A DNA stretch of 64,000 nt, from positions 1 to 64,000 of the forward strand of contig NZ_BDJC01000037.1 in NCBI RefSeq assembly GCF_002005565.1, in the 5' to 3' direction. Within the stretch, counting starts at the first letter, position 1; each line of letters starts with the position of its first letter. A program made the translations under genes and the position numbers. Below, in pieces: positions 18,878 through 28,023 of this stretch. Source of the DNA: Streptomyces sp. JHA26 (GTDB lineage: Bacteria; Actinomycetota; Actinomycetes; Streptomycetales; Streptomycetaceae). The notes under the pieces are model-generated. The model saw nothing but the letters and a program-made list of their open reading frames with translations, ran no database searches and was not told the DNA's origin.

Positions 18878-19321
18878 ATGTTTCGTCTTGTGACAGAAGT
18901 GGACAGAGCACGGCGCGATCTGCTGCGCACCCGCCTGCGCGCGACGAACACGGCCGCCTCCTCGGTCCTGCGTTCCCTGCGCGGCACCCCTCACGAACGC
19001 GAATTCCCCCTGCACGTCTGGGCCCTGGACGACGGGGGCGGCCTCGCGGGCGGACTGGTCGGGCACACCTGGGCGACCTGGCTCCACGTCACCTACCTGT
19101 GGGTGGACGGCCGGTGCCGGGGCGCCGGGCTGGGCACCGCGCTGCTGGGCGAGGCGGAACGGGCGGCCCGCGACGAACGGGGCTGCGCGGCGGCCCGCGT
19201 GGAGACCTGGGACTTCCAGGCACCGGACTTCTACCGCGGGCGGGGCTACGAGGTGGTGTGCACGATCCCCGACTATCCGCCGGGGATCACCGAGTACACC
19301 TTGGTCAAGCGGCTGGGCTGA
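18878..19321 (+). CDS. GNAT-family N-acetyltransferase
   Basis: 147 aa. The acetyl-CoA-binding loop WVDGRCRGAGLGTALLGEAERAARD (R/Q-x-x-G-x-G/A pattern) and the C-terminal FQAPDFYRGRGYEVV are typical GNAT motifs B to D. The substrate is unknown. The ATG at 18878 lies 7 nt after TATGGT, fitting a leaderless mRNA; an ATG at 18866 is in frame but falls inside that -10 box. Its last 17 nt overlap the convergent galK. Confidence 0.85.
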   Translation: MFRLVTEVDRARRDLLRTRLRATNTAASSVLRSLRGTPHEREFPLHVWALDDGGGLAGGLVGHTWATWLHVTYLWVDGRCRGAGLGTALLGEAERAARDERGCAAARVETWDFQAPDFYRGRGYEVVCTIPDYPPGITEYTLVKRLG

Positions 19322-20477
19322 GCCGCCGCGCACCCGCCGAGGGCACCGCCTCGAAGACCCGGGGGGCGGTGAAGCCGGCCGTTGCGAAGGCCTCCTCGAC
19401 CGCCTTGGTGACGTCGTCCACGTCCGCCGCCTCGACCAGCACGATCGCCGAGCCGCCGAAGCCGCCGCCGGTCATCCGCGCGCCCAGGGCGCCGGCCCCG
19501 AGGGCCGTGTCGACGACCAGGTCCAGCTCCGGGCAGGAGATGCGGAAGTCGTCCCGCAGGGAGGCGTGGCCCTCGACGAGGACCGGGCCGATGGCGCGGG
19601 TGTCGCCGGACTCCAGCAGCGCCACCACCCGCTCCACGCGCTCGTCCTCGGTGACGACGTGGCGGACCAGGCGGCGCACCTCCTCCTCGTCGCCCAGCCG
19701 TTCGAGCGCCGCGTCCAGTTCCGCGTACGGGATATCCCGCAGCGCGTCGACGCCCAGCAGGGCGGCGCCCTTCTCGCAGCCGGCGCGGCGCTTGCCGTAC
19801 TCGCCCTCGCTGTGGGAGTGCTTGACCTGCGTGTCGACGACGAGCAGGCGCATGCCCTCGGCGGCCAGGTCGAAGGGGATCTGGCGCTGGGAGAGGTCGC
19901 GGGTGTCGAGGAACAGGGCGTGGCCGGCCTCGCAGCACGCGGACGCCGTCTGGTCCATGATGCCGACCGGTGCGCCGACGTAGACGTTCTCGGCGCGCTG
20001 GCACAGGCGGGCCAGCTGCCAGCCGCGCAGCCCGAGGGCGTACAGGTCGTTCAGGGCCAGGGCGACGACGATCTCCAGGGCCGCCGACGAGGACAGGCCC
20101 GCGCCGGACGGGACCGTCGAGGCCAGGTGGACGTCGGCGCCGGTGATCTCGTGCCCGGCCTCGCGCAGCGCCCAGACGACGCCCGAGGGGTACGCCGTCC
20201 AGGACCGGTCCGTCTCGGGGGCCAGGTCGGCGACGCGCAGGTCGACGGGGGCGGCGTCGATGTCCGCCGAGTGCAGGCGCAGGACGCCGTCGTCGCGCCG
20301 GGAGACCGCGGCGACCGCGGTGTGCGGAAGGGCGAACGGCATGACGAAGCCGTCGTTGTAGTCGGTGTGTTCACCGATGAGGTTGACCCGGCCCGGTGCC
20401 GCCCACACCCCCTGCGGCTCCGCCCCGTACAGCTCGCGGAACCGCTCCCCGACCGTCTGTGCGACAGCCTCGCTCAT
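19305..20477 (-). CDS. galK: Galactokinase
   Basis: 390 aa, GHMP kinase that phosphorylates galactose to galactose-1-phosphate. The galactokinase signature GRVNLIGEHTDYNDGFVMP (residues 29-47), the phosphate loop STVPSGAGLSSSAALE and the C-terminal motif GARMTGGGFGGSAI are all present. Third gene of galT-galE-galK, 44 nt behind galE. Confidence 0.97.
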   Translation of the reverse strand: MSEAVAQTVGERFRELYGAEPQGVWAAPGRVNLIGEHTDYNDGFVMPFALPHTAVAAVSRRDDGVLRLHSADIDAAPVDLRVADLAPETDRSWTAYPSGVVWALREAGHEITGADVHLASTVPSGAGLSSSAALEIVVALALNDLYALGLRGWQLARLCQRAENVYVGAPVGIMDQTASACCEAGHALFLDTRDLSQRQIPFDLAAEGMRLLVVDTQVKHSHSEGEYGKRRAGCEKGAALLGVDALRDIPYAELDAALERLGDEEEVRRLVRHVVTEDERVERVVALLESGDTRAIGPVLVEGHASLRDDFRISCPELDLVVDTALGAGALGARMTGGGFGGSAIVLVEAADVDDVTKAVEEAFATAGFTAPRVFEAVPSAGARRLSPAA

Positions 20478-20521
20478 GCCCTGACCCCTCGCCCTTCCGT
20501 ACTTCTGCGCGTCCTGCAGGT

Positions 20522-21484
20522 CTACTTCGCGTGCCGCTGCGCGAACTCCCACGCGTCGGCGACGATTCCCGCGAGGTCCGCGCGGGACGGGTTCCAGCCC
20601 AGTTTCTCGCGGGCGGTGGCGGCCGACGCCACCAGGGTGGCCGGGTCGCCGCCCCGGCGGGGGGCCACGACCTCGGGGATCGGGTGGCCGGTGACCCGGC
20701 GGACGGTCTCGACGACCTCGCGGACGGAGAAGCCGTTGCCGTTGCCCAGGTTGCAGATCAGGTGCTCGCCGGGGACGGCCGCGTCCAGGGCGAGCAGGTG
20801 GGCCTCGGCCAGGTCGGCGACGTGGATGTAGTCGCGCACGCAGGTGCCGTCCGGCGTCGGGTAGTCGTCGCCGTAGACGGAGATCGCGTCGCGCCTGCCC
20901 TGCGCGACCTGGAGGACCAGCGGGATCAGGTGCGACTCGGGGTCGTGCCGCTCGCCGTACGCGCCGTAGGCGCCGGCGACGTTGAAGTAGCGCAGGGAGA
21001 CCGCGCCCAGGCCGTGGGCCGCCGCCTCGCCGGTGATCATGTGGTCGACGGCGAGCTTGGAGGCGCCGTAGGGGTTGGTGGGCTTCGTCGGCGCGGTCTC
21101 GACGATCGGCACCTGGTCGGGCTCGCCGTAGGTGGCGGCCGTGGAGGAGAAGACGAGCCGGCGCACGCCCGCGCCGCGCATGGCCTCCAGCAGGGCCATG
21201 GTGCCGCCGACGTTGTTGTCCCAGTACTTCTCGGGCTTCACGACCGACTCGCCGACCTGCGAGAACGCGGCGAAGTGCAGCACACCGTCGTACGAGGCGT
21301 CCAGCCACTTGGCGGCGTCGCGGATGTCGCCCTCGACGAACGCGGCGCCCGCCGGGACGCCCTCCCTGAATCCGGTGGAGAGGTTGTCGAGGACGGTGAC
21401 CTCGTGACCCGCCTCCAGCAGGTGCTGGGCGACCACGCTGCCGACATAGCCCGCGCCGCCCGTCACCAGGTACTTCCCACTCAT
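20522..21484 (-). CDS. galE: UDP-glucose 4-epimerase
   Basis: 320 aa, short-chain dehydrogenase-like enzyme that interconverts UDP-galactose and UDP-glucose with bound NAD. The Rossmann motif TGGAGYVGS (8-16), the catalytic serine region SSTAATYG and the Y-G-A-S-K pair (YxxxK) are visible. Its ATG overlaps the galT stop as ATGA, so it is translationally coupled. Confidence 0.97.
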   Translation of the reverse strand: MSGKYLVTGGAGYVGSVVAQHLLEAGHEVTVLDNLSTGFREGVPAGAAFVEGDIRDAAKWLDASYDGVLHFAAFSQVGESVVKPEKYWDNNVGGTMALLEAMRGAGVRRLVFSSTAATYGEPDQVPIVETAPTKPTNPYGASKLAVDHMITGEAAAHGLGAVSLRYFNVAGAYGAYGERHDPESHLIPLVLQVAQGRRDAISVYGDDYPTPDGTCVRDYIHVADLAEAHLLALDAAVPGEHLICNLGNGNGFSVREVVETVRRVTGHPIPEVVAPRRGGDPATLVASAATAREKLGWNPSRADLAGIVADAWEFAQRHAK

Positions 21485-22542
21485 GAACTCGCTACCTCTC
21501 GCAATCGCTCGGCCGCGCGCTCCGGGGGCACGTCGTTGATGAACACGTTCATGCCGGACTCGGAGCCCGCGAGGAACTTCAGCTTGCCGGACGTACGGCG
21601 AATCGTGAAAAGCTCCAGGTGCAGCGCGACGTCGTCCCGCGTCACCCCGTCGACGTCCTCCAGCTGTCCGAACGGCGCCTGGTGCCAGGCCGCGATGTAC
21701 GGCGTCGGAGGCTCACCCTCCCCGAAGATCCGGTCGAAGCGCCTCAGCAGTTCCAGGTAGACCCGGGGGAACTCCGCGCGCGCCGCCTCGTCGAGGCCGA
21801 GCAGGTCGGGCACGCGCCGCTTGGGGTAGAGGTGCACCTCGTACGGCCAGTGCGCCGCGTACGGCACGAAGGCGACCCAGTGCTCGCCCTCCAGGACGAC
21901 CCGCTCGCCGGCCAGCTCCCGCTCCACCACCGCGTCGAACAGGTTCTCCCCGCCGGTCGCCTCCTTGTGCGCGGCGAGCGAACGGAGCATCAGGGCGGTG
22001 CGGGGGGTGGTGAACGGGTAGGCGTAGATCTGCCCGTGCGGGTGGCCGAGCGTCACACCGATCTCGGCGCCGCGGTTCTCGAAGCAGAAGACCTGTTCGA
22101 CGGAGGGCAGATGCGACAGCTCCGAGGTGCGGTCCGTCCAGGCGTCGAGGACGAGCCGGGCCTGTTCCTCGTCCAGGTCGGCGAACGAGGCGCCGTGGTC
22201 GGAGGTGAAGCAGACGACCTCGCAGCGGCCGGAGTCGCCGGCGAGCGAGGGGAAACGGTTCTCGAAGACCACCACGTCGTACGACGCGTCGGGGATCTCG
22301 CTCAGCCGGTCGCCCTCGGACGGGCACAGGGGGCACTCGTCGGCGGGCGGGTGGTAGGTGCGGCCCTGGCGGTGGGAGGCGATGGCGACCGAGTCGCCGA
22401 GCAGCGGGTCGCGGCGGATCTCGGAGGTGGTGACGGTCCGCTCCAGCGGACGCCGGTCCACGGCGTCGCGCACCCGGTCGTCGTGCAGGTCGTAGTAGAT
22501 GAGCTCGCGACCGTCGGCCAGCCGGGTCGAGGTCTTCTTCAC
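21481..22542 (-). CDS. galT: Galactose-1-phosphate uridylyltransferase
   Basis: 353 aa. It swaps UMP between UDP-glucose and galactose-1-phosphate. Zinc cysteines C70 and C73 (ECPLCP) and the active-site GHPHGQ with H167/H169 are present, and a second HIT-like half follows (WPYEVHLYPKR). The GTG start at 22542 has GAGGAG upstream. First gene of the operon; an AT-rich promoter region with TGTGAT repeats lies behind it. Confidence 0.97.
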   Translation of the reverse strand: MKKTSTRLADGRELIYYDLHDDRVRDAVDRRPLERTVTTSEIRRDPLLGDSVAIASHRQGRTYHPPADECPLCPSEGDRLSEIPDASYDVVVFENRFPSLAGDSGRCEVVCFTSDHGASFADLDEEQARLVLDAWTDRTSELSHLPSVEQVFCFENRGAEIGVTLGHPHGQIYAYPFTTPRTALMLRSLAAHKEATGGENLFDAVVERELAGERVVLEGEHWVAFVPYAAHWPYEVHLYPKRRVPDLLGLDEAARAEFPRVYLELLRRFDRIFGEGEPPTPYIAAWHQAPFGQLEDVDGVTRDDVALHLELFTIRRTSGKLKFLAGSESGMNVFINDVPPERAAERLREVASS

Positions 22543-22555
22543 TGCCGCACTCCTC

Positions 22556-22640
22556 TACACCCACACCCAATCACCCAACACAATCAAACATAACACATCA
22601 CAACCAACCAGAACCCCGATCATCACAATCAAACAAAGAA
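22556..22640 (-). promoter_or_regulatory. galTEK promoter region with TGTGAT direct repeats
   Basis: An unusually A/T-rich tract for this genome. On the minus strand TGTGAT occurs at 22622-22627 and 22597-22602 with a 25-bp period; related TGTGTT and GGTGAT copies follow closer to galT. Hexamer direct repeats of this sort were described for the galactose-regulated galP1 promoter of Streptomyces (recalled, not checked). Confidence 0.65.
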
Positions 22641-22720
22641 CGCCATCGAAAGTGTTCAAAAGTTGAACCCGGAGGCGTAGGTTCCGCACCGGATCAGTTC
22701 GCGCAACGAAGCGAGTTCGT

Positions 22721-24399
22721 ATGCATACCCCCACATATCTAGCCGCGGAGCTTCGCCTCCCCACCAACTGGCTCGACTACACGATCCTCGGGATCTACTT
22801 CGTCGTCGTCCTCGGCATCGGGTTCGCCGCCCGCCGCTCGGTCAGGACCAGCCTGGACTTCTTCCTGTCCGGCCGGTCCCTGGCCGCCTGGATCACCGGC
22901 CTCGCCTTCATCTCGGCCAACCTCGGTGCCACCGAGATCCTGGGCATGGCCGCCAACAGCGCGCAGTACGGCGTCTACACGACGCACTGGTACTGGATCG
23001 GCGCCATCCCGGCGATGGTCTTCCTCGGCCTGGTGATGATGCCGTTCTACTACGGCTCCAAGGTCCGCTCGGTCCCGGAGTTCCTCCTCCTGCGCTTCGA
23101 CAAAGCGGCACACCTGCTGAGTTCGGTCCTGTTCGCCTTCGCCGCCGTCCTGATCGCCGGAGTGAACCTCTACGCCCTCGCGATCGTCGTCGAGGCGCTG
23201 CTCGGCTGGCCGGAATGGGTGGCCATCGTGGTCGCCGGTTTCTTCGTCCTGGCGTACATCACCCTCGGCGGACTCTCCTCGGCGATCTACAACGAGGTCC
23301 TCCAGTTCTTCGTGATCATGGCGGCGCTCATCCCGATCACCATCCTGGGCCTGAAGAAGGTCGGCGGCTGGGACGGCCTGTCCGACTCCCTCACCGCGTC
23401 GCACGGCGCCGACTTCATGACCTCGTGGGGCGGCACGGGCATCGGCAACGCGAACCCGCTGGGCGCCAACTGGCTGACCATCGTCCTCGGCCTCGGCTTC
23501 GTGCTCTCCTTCGGCTACTGGACGACGAACTTCGCCGAGGTGCAGCGCGCCCTGTCGGCGAAGAACCTCTCCGCGGCCCAGCGCACGCCGCTGATCGCCG
23601 CGTTCCCGAAGATCTTCATCGTCTTCCTGGTGATGATCCCGGGCCTGGTCGCCGCGGTCCTCGTCCCGAAGATCGGCACGCCCGGCTCGGACCTGCAGTA
23701 CAACGACGCGATCCCGTACCTGATGCAGCAGCTGCTGCCCAACGGCGTCCTCGGCATCGCCGTGACCGGCCTGCTGGCCGCCTTCATGGCGGGCATGGCG
23801 GCGAACGTCTCCTCCTTCAACACGGTCTTCACCACCGACATCTGGGCGAAGTACGTGGTGAAGGACCGCGACGACGCGTACTACGTGCGCTTCGGCCGCC
23901 TGATCACGGTGATCGGCGTCCTGGCCTCGATCGGCACGGCCTTCCTGGCCTCGTCGTTCTCGAACATCATGAGCTACCTCCAGACGCTGTTCTCCTTCTT
24001 CAACGTGCCGATGTTCGTGGTCTTCATCATCGGCATGTTCTGGAAGCGGGCGTCGATGAAGTCCGGCTTCTGGGGCCTGATCGCGGGCACACCGCCGCGA
24101 TGGTCAACTACTTCGTCATCTACAAGCAGGGCATCATCGACATCCCCTCCGACCAGGGCGCCAACTTCGTCTCCGCGATCGCCGGCTTCGTCGCCGGAGC
24201 GGTCGTCATGGTCGCCGTGTCCCTGTTCACCAAGCCCAAGCCGGTCGCCGAGCTCCAGGGCCTGGTCTACGGCACCCGCTCCCCGGGCATGGCGGAGGCG
24301 CCCGCCGAGGGCGACGACGCGTGGTACCGCAAGCCGGCGCTGCTGGGCTGGGGCGCGGTCGTGCTGGCCGCCGCCTGCTACATCCCGTTCTCGTTCTGA
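22721..24399 (+). pseudogene. Sodium:solute symporter (SSS family), frameshifted
   Basis: From the ATG at 22721 the frame encodes a normal SSS carrier (NWLDYTILGIYFVVVLGIGF, FFLSGRSLAAWITGLAFISANLGATEILGMAANSAQYG in parts) through about 12 membrane helices to GFWGLIAG. At ~24090 one base appears to be lost, and the frame continues into Arg/Ser-rich nonsense. The next frame resumes with AAMVNYFVIYKQG and ends properly at 24399 (CYIPFSF). Restoring one base gives about 559 aa. It faces galTEK and would serve sugar uptake, perhaps galactose (inference). It is either a real pseudogene or a sequencing error; the intact downstream partner gene favours an error. Confidence 0.8.
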
Positions 24400-24420
24400 T
24401 CGCGGGAGGATTGAGAGAAC

Positions 24421-24729
24421 ATGTCCGATTCCTACTCCGACAAGAACGTCCAGGACGAGGTCTCCGAGCTGGAGAGCAAGTCCGCGACCGCCGCGCGGCT
24501 GTTCGACATCCGGCGGATCATCGGCGGGCTGTTCGTGGTCTACGGCGTCATCGTGACGATCGCGGGCTTCGTGGCGTCCGACGACGACATCGACAAGGCC
24601 CAGGGGGTGAACATCAACCTGTGGACCGGGCTGGGGATGCTGGTGCTGGGCCTGTTCTTCCTGGCCTGGCTGAAGCTGCGCCCCATCGCTCCCCCGGCCC
24701 CGCCACTGGAGGAGGACGGCAAGGAGTGA
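24421..24729 (+). CDS. Small membrane protein paired with the symporter
   Basis: 102 aa with two hydrophobic helices (IIGGLFVVYGVIVTIAGFVAS, ~33-53; LWTGLGMLVLGLFFLAWLKL, ~67-87) and charged ends. It starts 21 nt after the symporter stop with GGGAGGA upstream, so it is co-transcribed. Similar small proteins follow SSS genes in Streptomyces; an accessory role is inferred, no family name is certain. Confidence 0.8.
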   Translation: MSDSYSDKNVQDEVSELESKSATAARLFDIRRIIGGLFVVYGVIVTIAGFVASDDDIDKAQGVNINLWTGLGMLVLGLFFLAWLKLRPIAPPAPPLEEDGKE

Positions 24730-25105
24730 CGCCCGGGCACTGACGCCGGGCGACCGGCCCGGCGCCGCTCGAGCGGGGGACCCCCCGGACCGTTCAAACG
24801 GGGGAGGCACGACGACGTGCAGCCGCGTACGGCGGGAAGGGGACGTGTCGGGGGGTGTCCGCCCGCAGCGGTTGGCGCGTCAACGCCCCGCCTGCTCTCG
24901 AGGAACCGATTCCGCGCCGTTCCGAGGACGGACACCCCCCGGCGCGGCCCCGACCCCCACCGGACGCAAGGCGCTACGCGCACCCCCCGAACCCGCACAG
25001 GCGCCGCAGGCACCCCGCATCACCGCCGGACCCGCACAGGCCGCCGCAGGCACCCCGCACCTCCACCGCCCCCGCACAGGCCGCCGCAGGCACCCCGCAC
25101 CCCGT
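24730..25105. other. Convergent intergenic region with inverted and direct repeats
   Basis: 376 nt without a convincing gene. A perfect 12-bp inverted repeat, GGGGGGTGTCCG (24850-24861) and CGGACACCCCCC (24929-24940), encloses 67 nt. Behind it three ~30-bp direct repeats fill the space up to the next gene. Being 3' of both neighbours, it may be a double terminator region. Confidence 0.6.
24991..25100. repeat. Three imperfect ~30-bp direct repeats
   Basis: Copies begin at ~24991, ~25030 and ~25071 and share cccgcacagg-(c)cgccgcagg-caccccgca with spacers of ~10 nt. They end just past the stop of the response regulator. Not a CRISPR: spacers are too short and the copies vary. Confidence 0.8.
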
Positions 25106-25786
25106 TCAACCGCCGGAGGCACCCGCACTCGCCCGGTCCAGCAGCCCCGTCCGCGCGGCCAGCGCCGCCGCCTCCAGGCGGGAGCCCACGCCGAGTTTCA
25201 TCAGGACCCGCTGCACATGCGTACGCGCCGTGGACGGCGCGATCCCCATGCCGGCCGCGATCAGCCGGGTGTCCTCGCCGTCGGCCACCCGCACCAGGAC
25301 CTCGACCTCCCGGGGCGTGAGCATCGACAGCAACCGCTGCCCCTCGTCGTCGGGCTGGGCCGCCGGGTTCAGCAGCTCCCCGAACGCCCCCTGGAGCAGC
25401 GCCGGCGCCACCGCCGCCTCACCCGCCCGCGCCTTCATGATCGCCCGCTCGACCCCCTCGATGCGCTCGTCGTGCCGGACGTACCCCGACGCCCCCGCCG
25501 CGAACGCCGCCGCGATCCCGCGCGGGCTGGGCACCGGTCCCAGCACCAGTACCGCCACCTGTGGCCGCTCCCGCTTGATCCGCACCACCGGGTCGAAGGT
25601 GCCCGGCTCGGCCGGGGCCGCCGTGCCCAGCAGGCACACCTCCGGCGCCCGGCTGATCACCAGCTCCGCCGCCCCCGCGGCGGGCGCCGCCGCGGCGAGC
25701 ACCCGGTGCCCGCGCAGCTTCAGCGCCGAGGCCAGTGCCTCGGCGAGCAGTCGGTGGTCGTCGACCACCATGAGCCGCACTCCCAT
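25106..25786 (-). CDS. LuxR-type regulator with pseudo-receiver domain
   Basis: 226 aa. The receiver begins normally (MGVRLMVVDDHRLL) with acidic residues D9-D10, but the phospho-acceptor position reads CLLG (G54) instead of LLD, and the usual lysine of the switch region is arginine (GYVRHDE). The C-terminal HTH is intact: LTPREVEVLVRVADGEDTRLIAAGMGIAPSTARTHVQRVLMKLGV. It is therefore likely phosphorylation-independent, perhaps ligand- or partner-controlled. The ATG at 25786 has GAGGG 8 nt upstream. It lies alone between the symporter genes and the propeller-protein operon. Confidence 0.85.
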   Translation of the reverse strand: MGVRLMVVDDHRLLAEALASALKLRGHRVLAAAAPAAGAAELVISRAPEVCLLGTAAPAEPGTFDPVVRIKRERPQVAVLVLGPVPSPRGIAAAFAAGASGYVRHDERIEGVERAIMKARAGEAAVAPALLQGAFGELLNPAAQPDDEGQRLLSMLTPREVEVLVRVADGEDTRLIAAGMGIAPSTARTHVQRVLMKLGVGSRLEAAALAARTGLLDRASAGASGG

Positions 25787-25979
25787 AGAGCAACCCTCAT
25801 TCCCCCCGGCCCGGCCCCCCGGCCCCGGCCCCGCCCTCATGCCCCCGGAAGCTACACGCTAGGGCGACGTCGCGCTGCCCCTACCGGTGAGAACTGCCCC
25901 GGAACGCCGAAATCCCGCGCAATACGGCCCCGCCTCCGAACGGGGGCGGGGCCGTGGGGACACGACGGGGAACGAGTGC

Positions 25980-27962
25980 TCAGCCGCTGGTGCCGAACCC
26001 GATGGCCAGGTACTCCTTCTCGTCCTCGCTGGTCACCTCGCTGGCGTACACCTGCGACATGTACAGGTGGCCCTGGGAGTAGAGGTACTCGGAGTACTCC
26101 GGCAGCATGCTGCCCTCCACGTCCCGCACCGCCTCGGTCGCCGGGTTCTCCAGGAGCTTGGTCTCCTTGAACGTCCCGCCGTCGATGCTGACGATCTGGC
26201 CGCCCTTGTCGTAGGGCGGGCTCTTGTAGGCGATCAGGTTGCCGCCGTCCATGCGCAGCGGGGTGATCGTGTAGTCCTCGCCGGCGTCGGCGCGCTGCCC
26301 GGTCTGCTTGCCGGTGGCCAGGTCGAGGGCGACGATCTCGTTGGTCTCGGAGTAGCCGTCGCCGCCGCTCTCGTGCTCCTCGGTCGGGATGTAGATCCGG
26401 TCGTTGCCGACCGCGAGGCCGGAGCACTGCTCGAGCTTGGTGATGGTGTCGCAGCGGGCGGCGTACTGCTCGCCCGGCGCCGAGATGCGGGTGCGCAGCT
26501 TGCCGGTCTTGTTGTCGATGGAGAAGAAGTCCGAGATGCCGCTGCCGTCACCGGCGGAGTCGCCGACGTCGGCGGCCACGACCAGGGGGTTGGTCGAGAC
26601 GATGCCCGCGTACTCGATGCCCTTGGCCATCTTGTACTCCGAGAGCACCTTGCCGGTCTTCGGGTCGAGGGTCTGGATGTGCAGCTGCCGTGCGTCGTAC
26701 GTGCCGCACTTGCGCACCGCGACCAGCTTCTCGCCGCCGCCGTAGCCCGCGTCGTAGCAGGTGTCGGTCTGCTTCGGGGACCACAGGAGGTTGCCGCTGG
26801 CGACGTCCCAGGCGGCGCCGCCGCTGGTGCTGCCGGCGGCGACGGTGCCGCCGCTGATCGTGACGTTGCCGAAGGAGATCGGCTGGTCACCGGTCTTGGC
26901 GGTCTTCGTCCACACCGCCTTGCCGGTGTTCAGGTCGATCAGCGTCACCTGGCTGCAGCCGTGCGTGGGCTTGTCCTTGGTCGGCATGGCGGGCTCGTGG
27001 ACGACGACCGTCTTGTCGTCCTCGGTGAGGTGCCGGGTGGCGGTGCAGACGGGGCCCGTCAGCGGGATCGTCCACAGCTTGGTGCCCTTGTCGGGGTCGT
27101 AGCCGACGATCTGGGCGATGCCGCTCTTGGCGTACACCTTGTCGGTGAGCCAGGAGCCGGAGACGACGACGGTGCTGATGTCCTTGCTCACCGGGGGTGC
27201 CGGGACCTGGAAGAGGACCTTGGCGGCCGGGTTCGCGGGCACCTTCTCCTCGCCGCCGGAGGGGGTGCCGCCGGAGCCGCCCTTCTCGTCCGTGCCGCCC
27301 TTGCCGCCGGTGCCGCCGCCGGTGCCCGCGGTGGTGTTCTTGTCGTCGTCCTTGCCGGAGTTCGCGTACCAGACCCCGCCGCCGATGATGAGGGCGATCG
27401 CGACGACGGCCGCCACGATGATCGCCATCGACGCGTTGATCTTCCGGCCGCCGCCCGGGCCTCCGGTCGGGGCCTGCATCGGCACGGTCGCCTGCGGATA
27501 TCCGTAGCCCGGCTGGCCGGGCTGGCCGTAGGGCCCCGGCTGCGGCTGGCCGTACGCCGGTGTCGGCTGGCCGTAGGGGCTGGGCTGCGGCTGGCCGTAC
27601 GCCGGTGCCGGCTGCCCGTACGGGCCGGGCTGCTGGCCGGGGTAGCCGTACCCGGGCTGGGGGGTCTGCGGCGGCTGCGGATACCCGTACCCCGGCTGCG
27701 GCGCGCCCGCCGGCGGGGTCGGCGCGGCCGCGGGCGGCTGCGGGGCCGCCGGAGGTGCCTGCGGGGCCGCCGGAGGCGTCTGCGGGGCCGCCGGAGGTGT
27801 CTGCGGGGCCTGGGGGTAGCCGTATCCGGGCGCGGGGGTCTTGCCGAGGTCCGGCCCGCCGCCCGCGGGAGGGGCGGGGGGCTGGGCGGGCTGCGGCGGC
27901 TGGTCCTGCGGCGGACCGAAACCCCCTTGCTGCGGGGGCTGGTGGGGCGGCGGCTGGGTCAT
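25980..27962 (-). CDS. Membrane-anchored PQQ-like beta-propeller protein with disordered N-terminus (paralogue 1)
   Basis: 660 aa. Residues 1-~165 are Pro/Gln/Gly/Tyr-rich with repeats PGYGYPQ, GPYGQP, PAYGQP and PPAAPQ. One membrane helix follows (ASMAIIVAAVVAIALIIGGGVWYA), then an Asp/Gly/Lys linker. The rest, outside the cell, carries PQQ-type propeller blades with the recurring D-x-x-T-G-K-x-x-W/L/R pattern (YDPDKGTKLW, IDLNTGKAVW, LDPKTGKVLSEY, LDLATGKQTG). Cysteines come in pairs, fitting an exported domain. It has no enzymatic motif; a sensing or scaffolding role is inferred. It is 61 nt behind its paralogue, in one operon. Confidence 0.85.
   Translation of the reverse strand: MTQPPPHQPPQQGGFGPPQDQPPQPAQPPAPPAGGGPDLGKTPAPGYGYPQAPQTPPAAPQTPPAAPQAPPAAPQPPAAAPTPPAGAPQPGYGYPQPPQTPQPGYGYPGQQPGPYGQPAPAYGQPQPSPYGQPTPAYGQPQPGPYGQPGQPGYGYPQATVPMQAPTGGPGGGRKINASMAIIVAAVVAIALIIGGGVWYANSGKDDDKNTTAGTGGGTGGKGGTDEKGGSGGTPSGGEEKVPANPAAKVLFQVPAPPVSKDISTVVVSGSWLTDKVYAKSGIAQIVGYDPDKGTKLWTIPLTGPVCTATRHLTEDDKTVVVHEPAMPTKDKPTHGCSQVTLIDLNTGKAVWTKTAKTGDQPISFGNVTISGGTVAAGSTSGGAAWDVASGNLLWSPKQTDTCYDAGYGGGEKLVAVRKCGTYDARQLHIQTLDPKTGKVLSEYKMAKGIEYAGIVSTNPLVVAADVGDSAGDGSGISDFFSIDNKTGKLRTRISAPGEQYAARCDTITKLEQCSGLAVGNDRIYIPTEEHESGGDGYSETNEIVALDLATGKQTGQRADAGEDYTITPLRMDGGNLIAYKSPPYDKGGQIVSIDGGTFKETKLLENPATEAVRDVEGSMLPEYSEYLYSQGHLYMSQVYASEVTSEDEKEYLAIGFGTSG
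27739..27811. repeat. 24-bp tandem repeats in the disordered N-terminus
   Basis: Three copies of a 24-bp unit around gcggggccgccggaggtgcct encode successive PPAAPQT blocks of the propeller protein. The unit length keeps the frame. Confidence 0.8.
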
Positions 27963-28023
27963 GACGTGAGTACCTCGGGGAGCGGGGACGACGGATCAGG
28001 CCGGACGGCGGGAGCGAAGAAGG

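Noticed and set aside
24991..25100. CRISPR-like direct repeats
   Set aside because: Only three imperfect copies with ~10-nt spacers and no cas gene.
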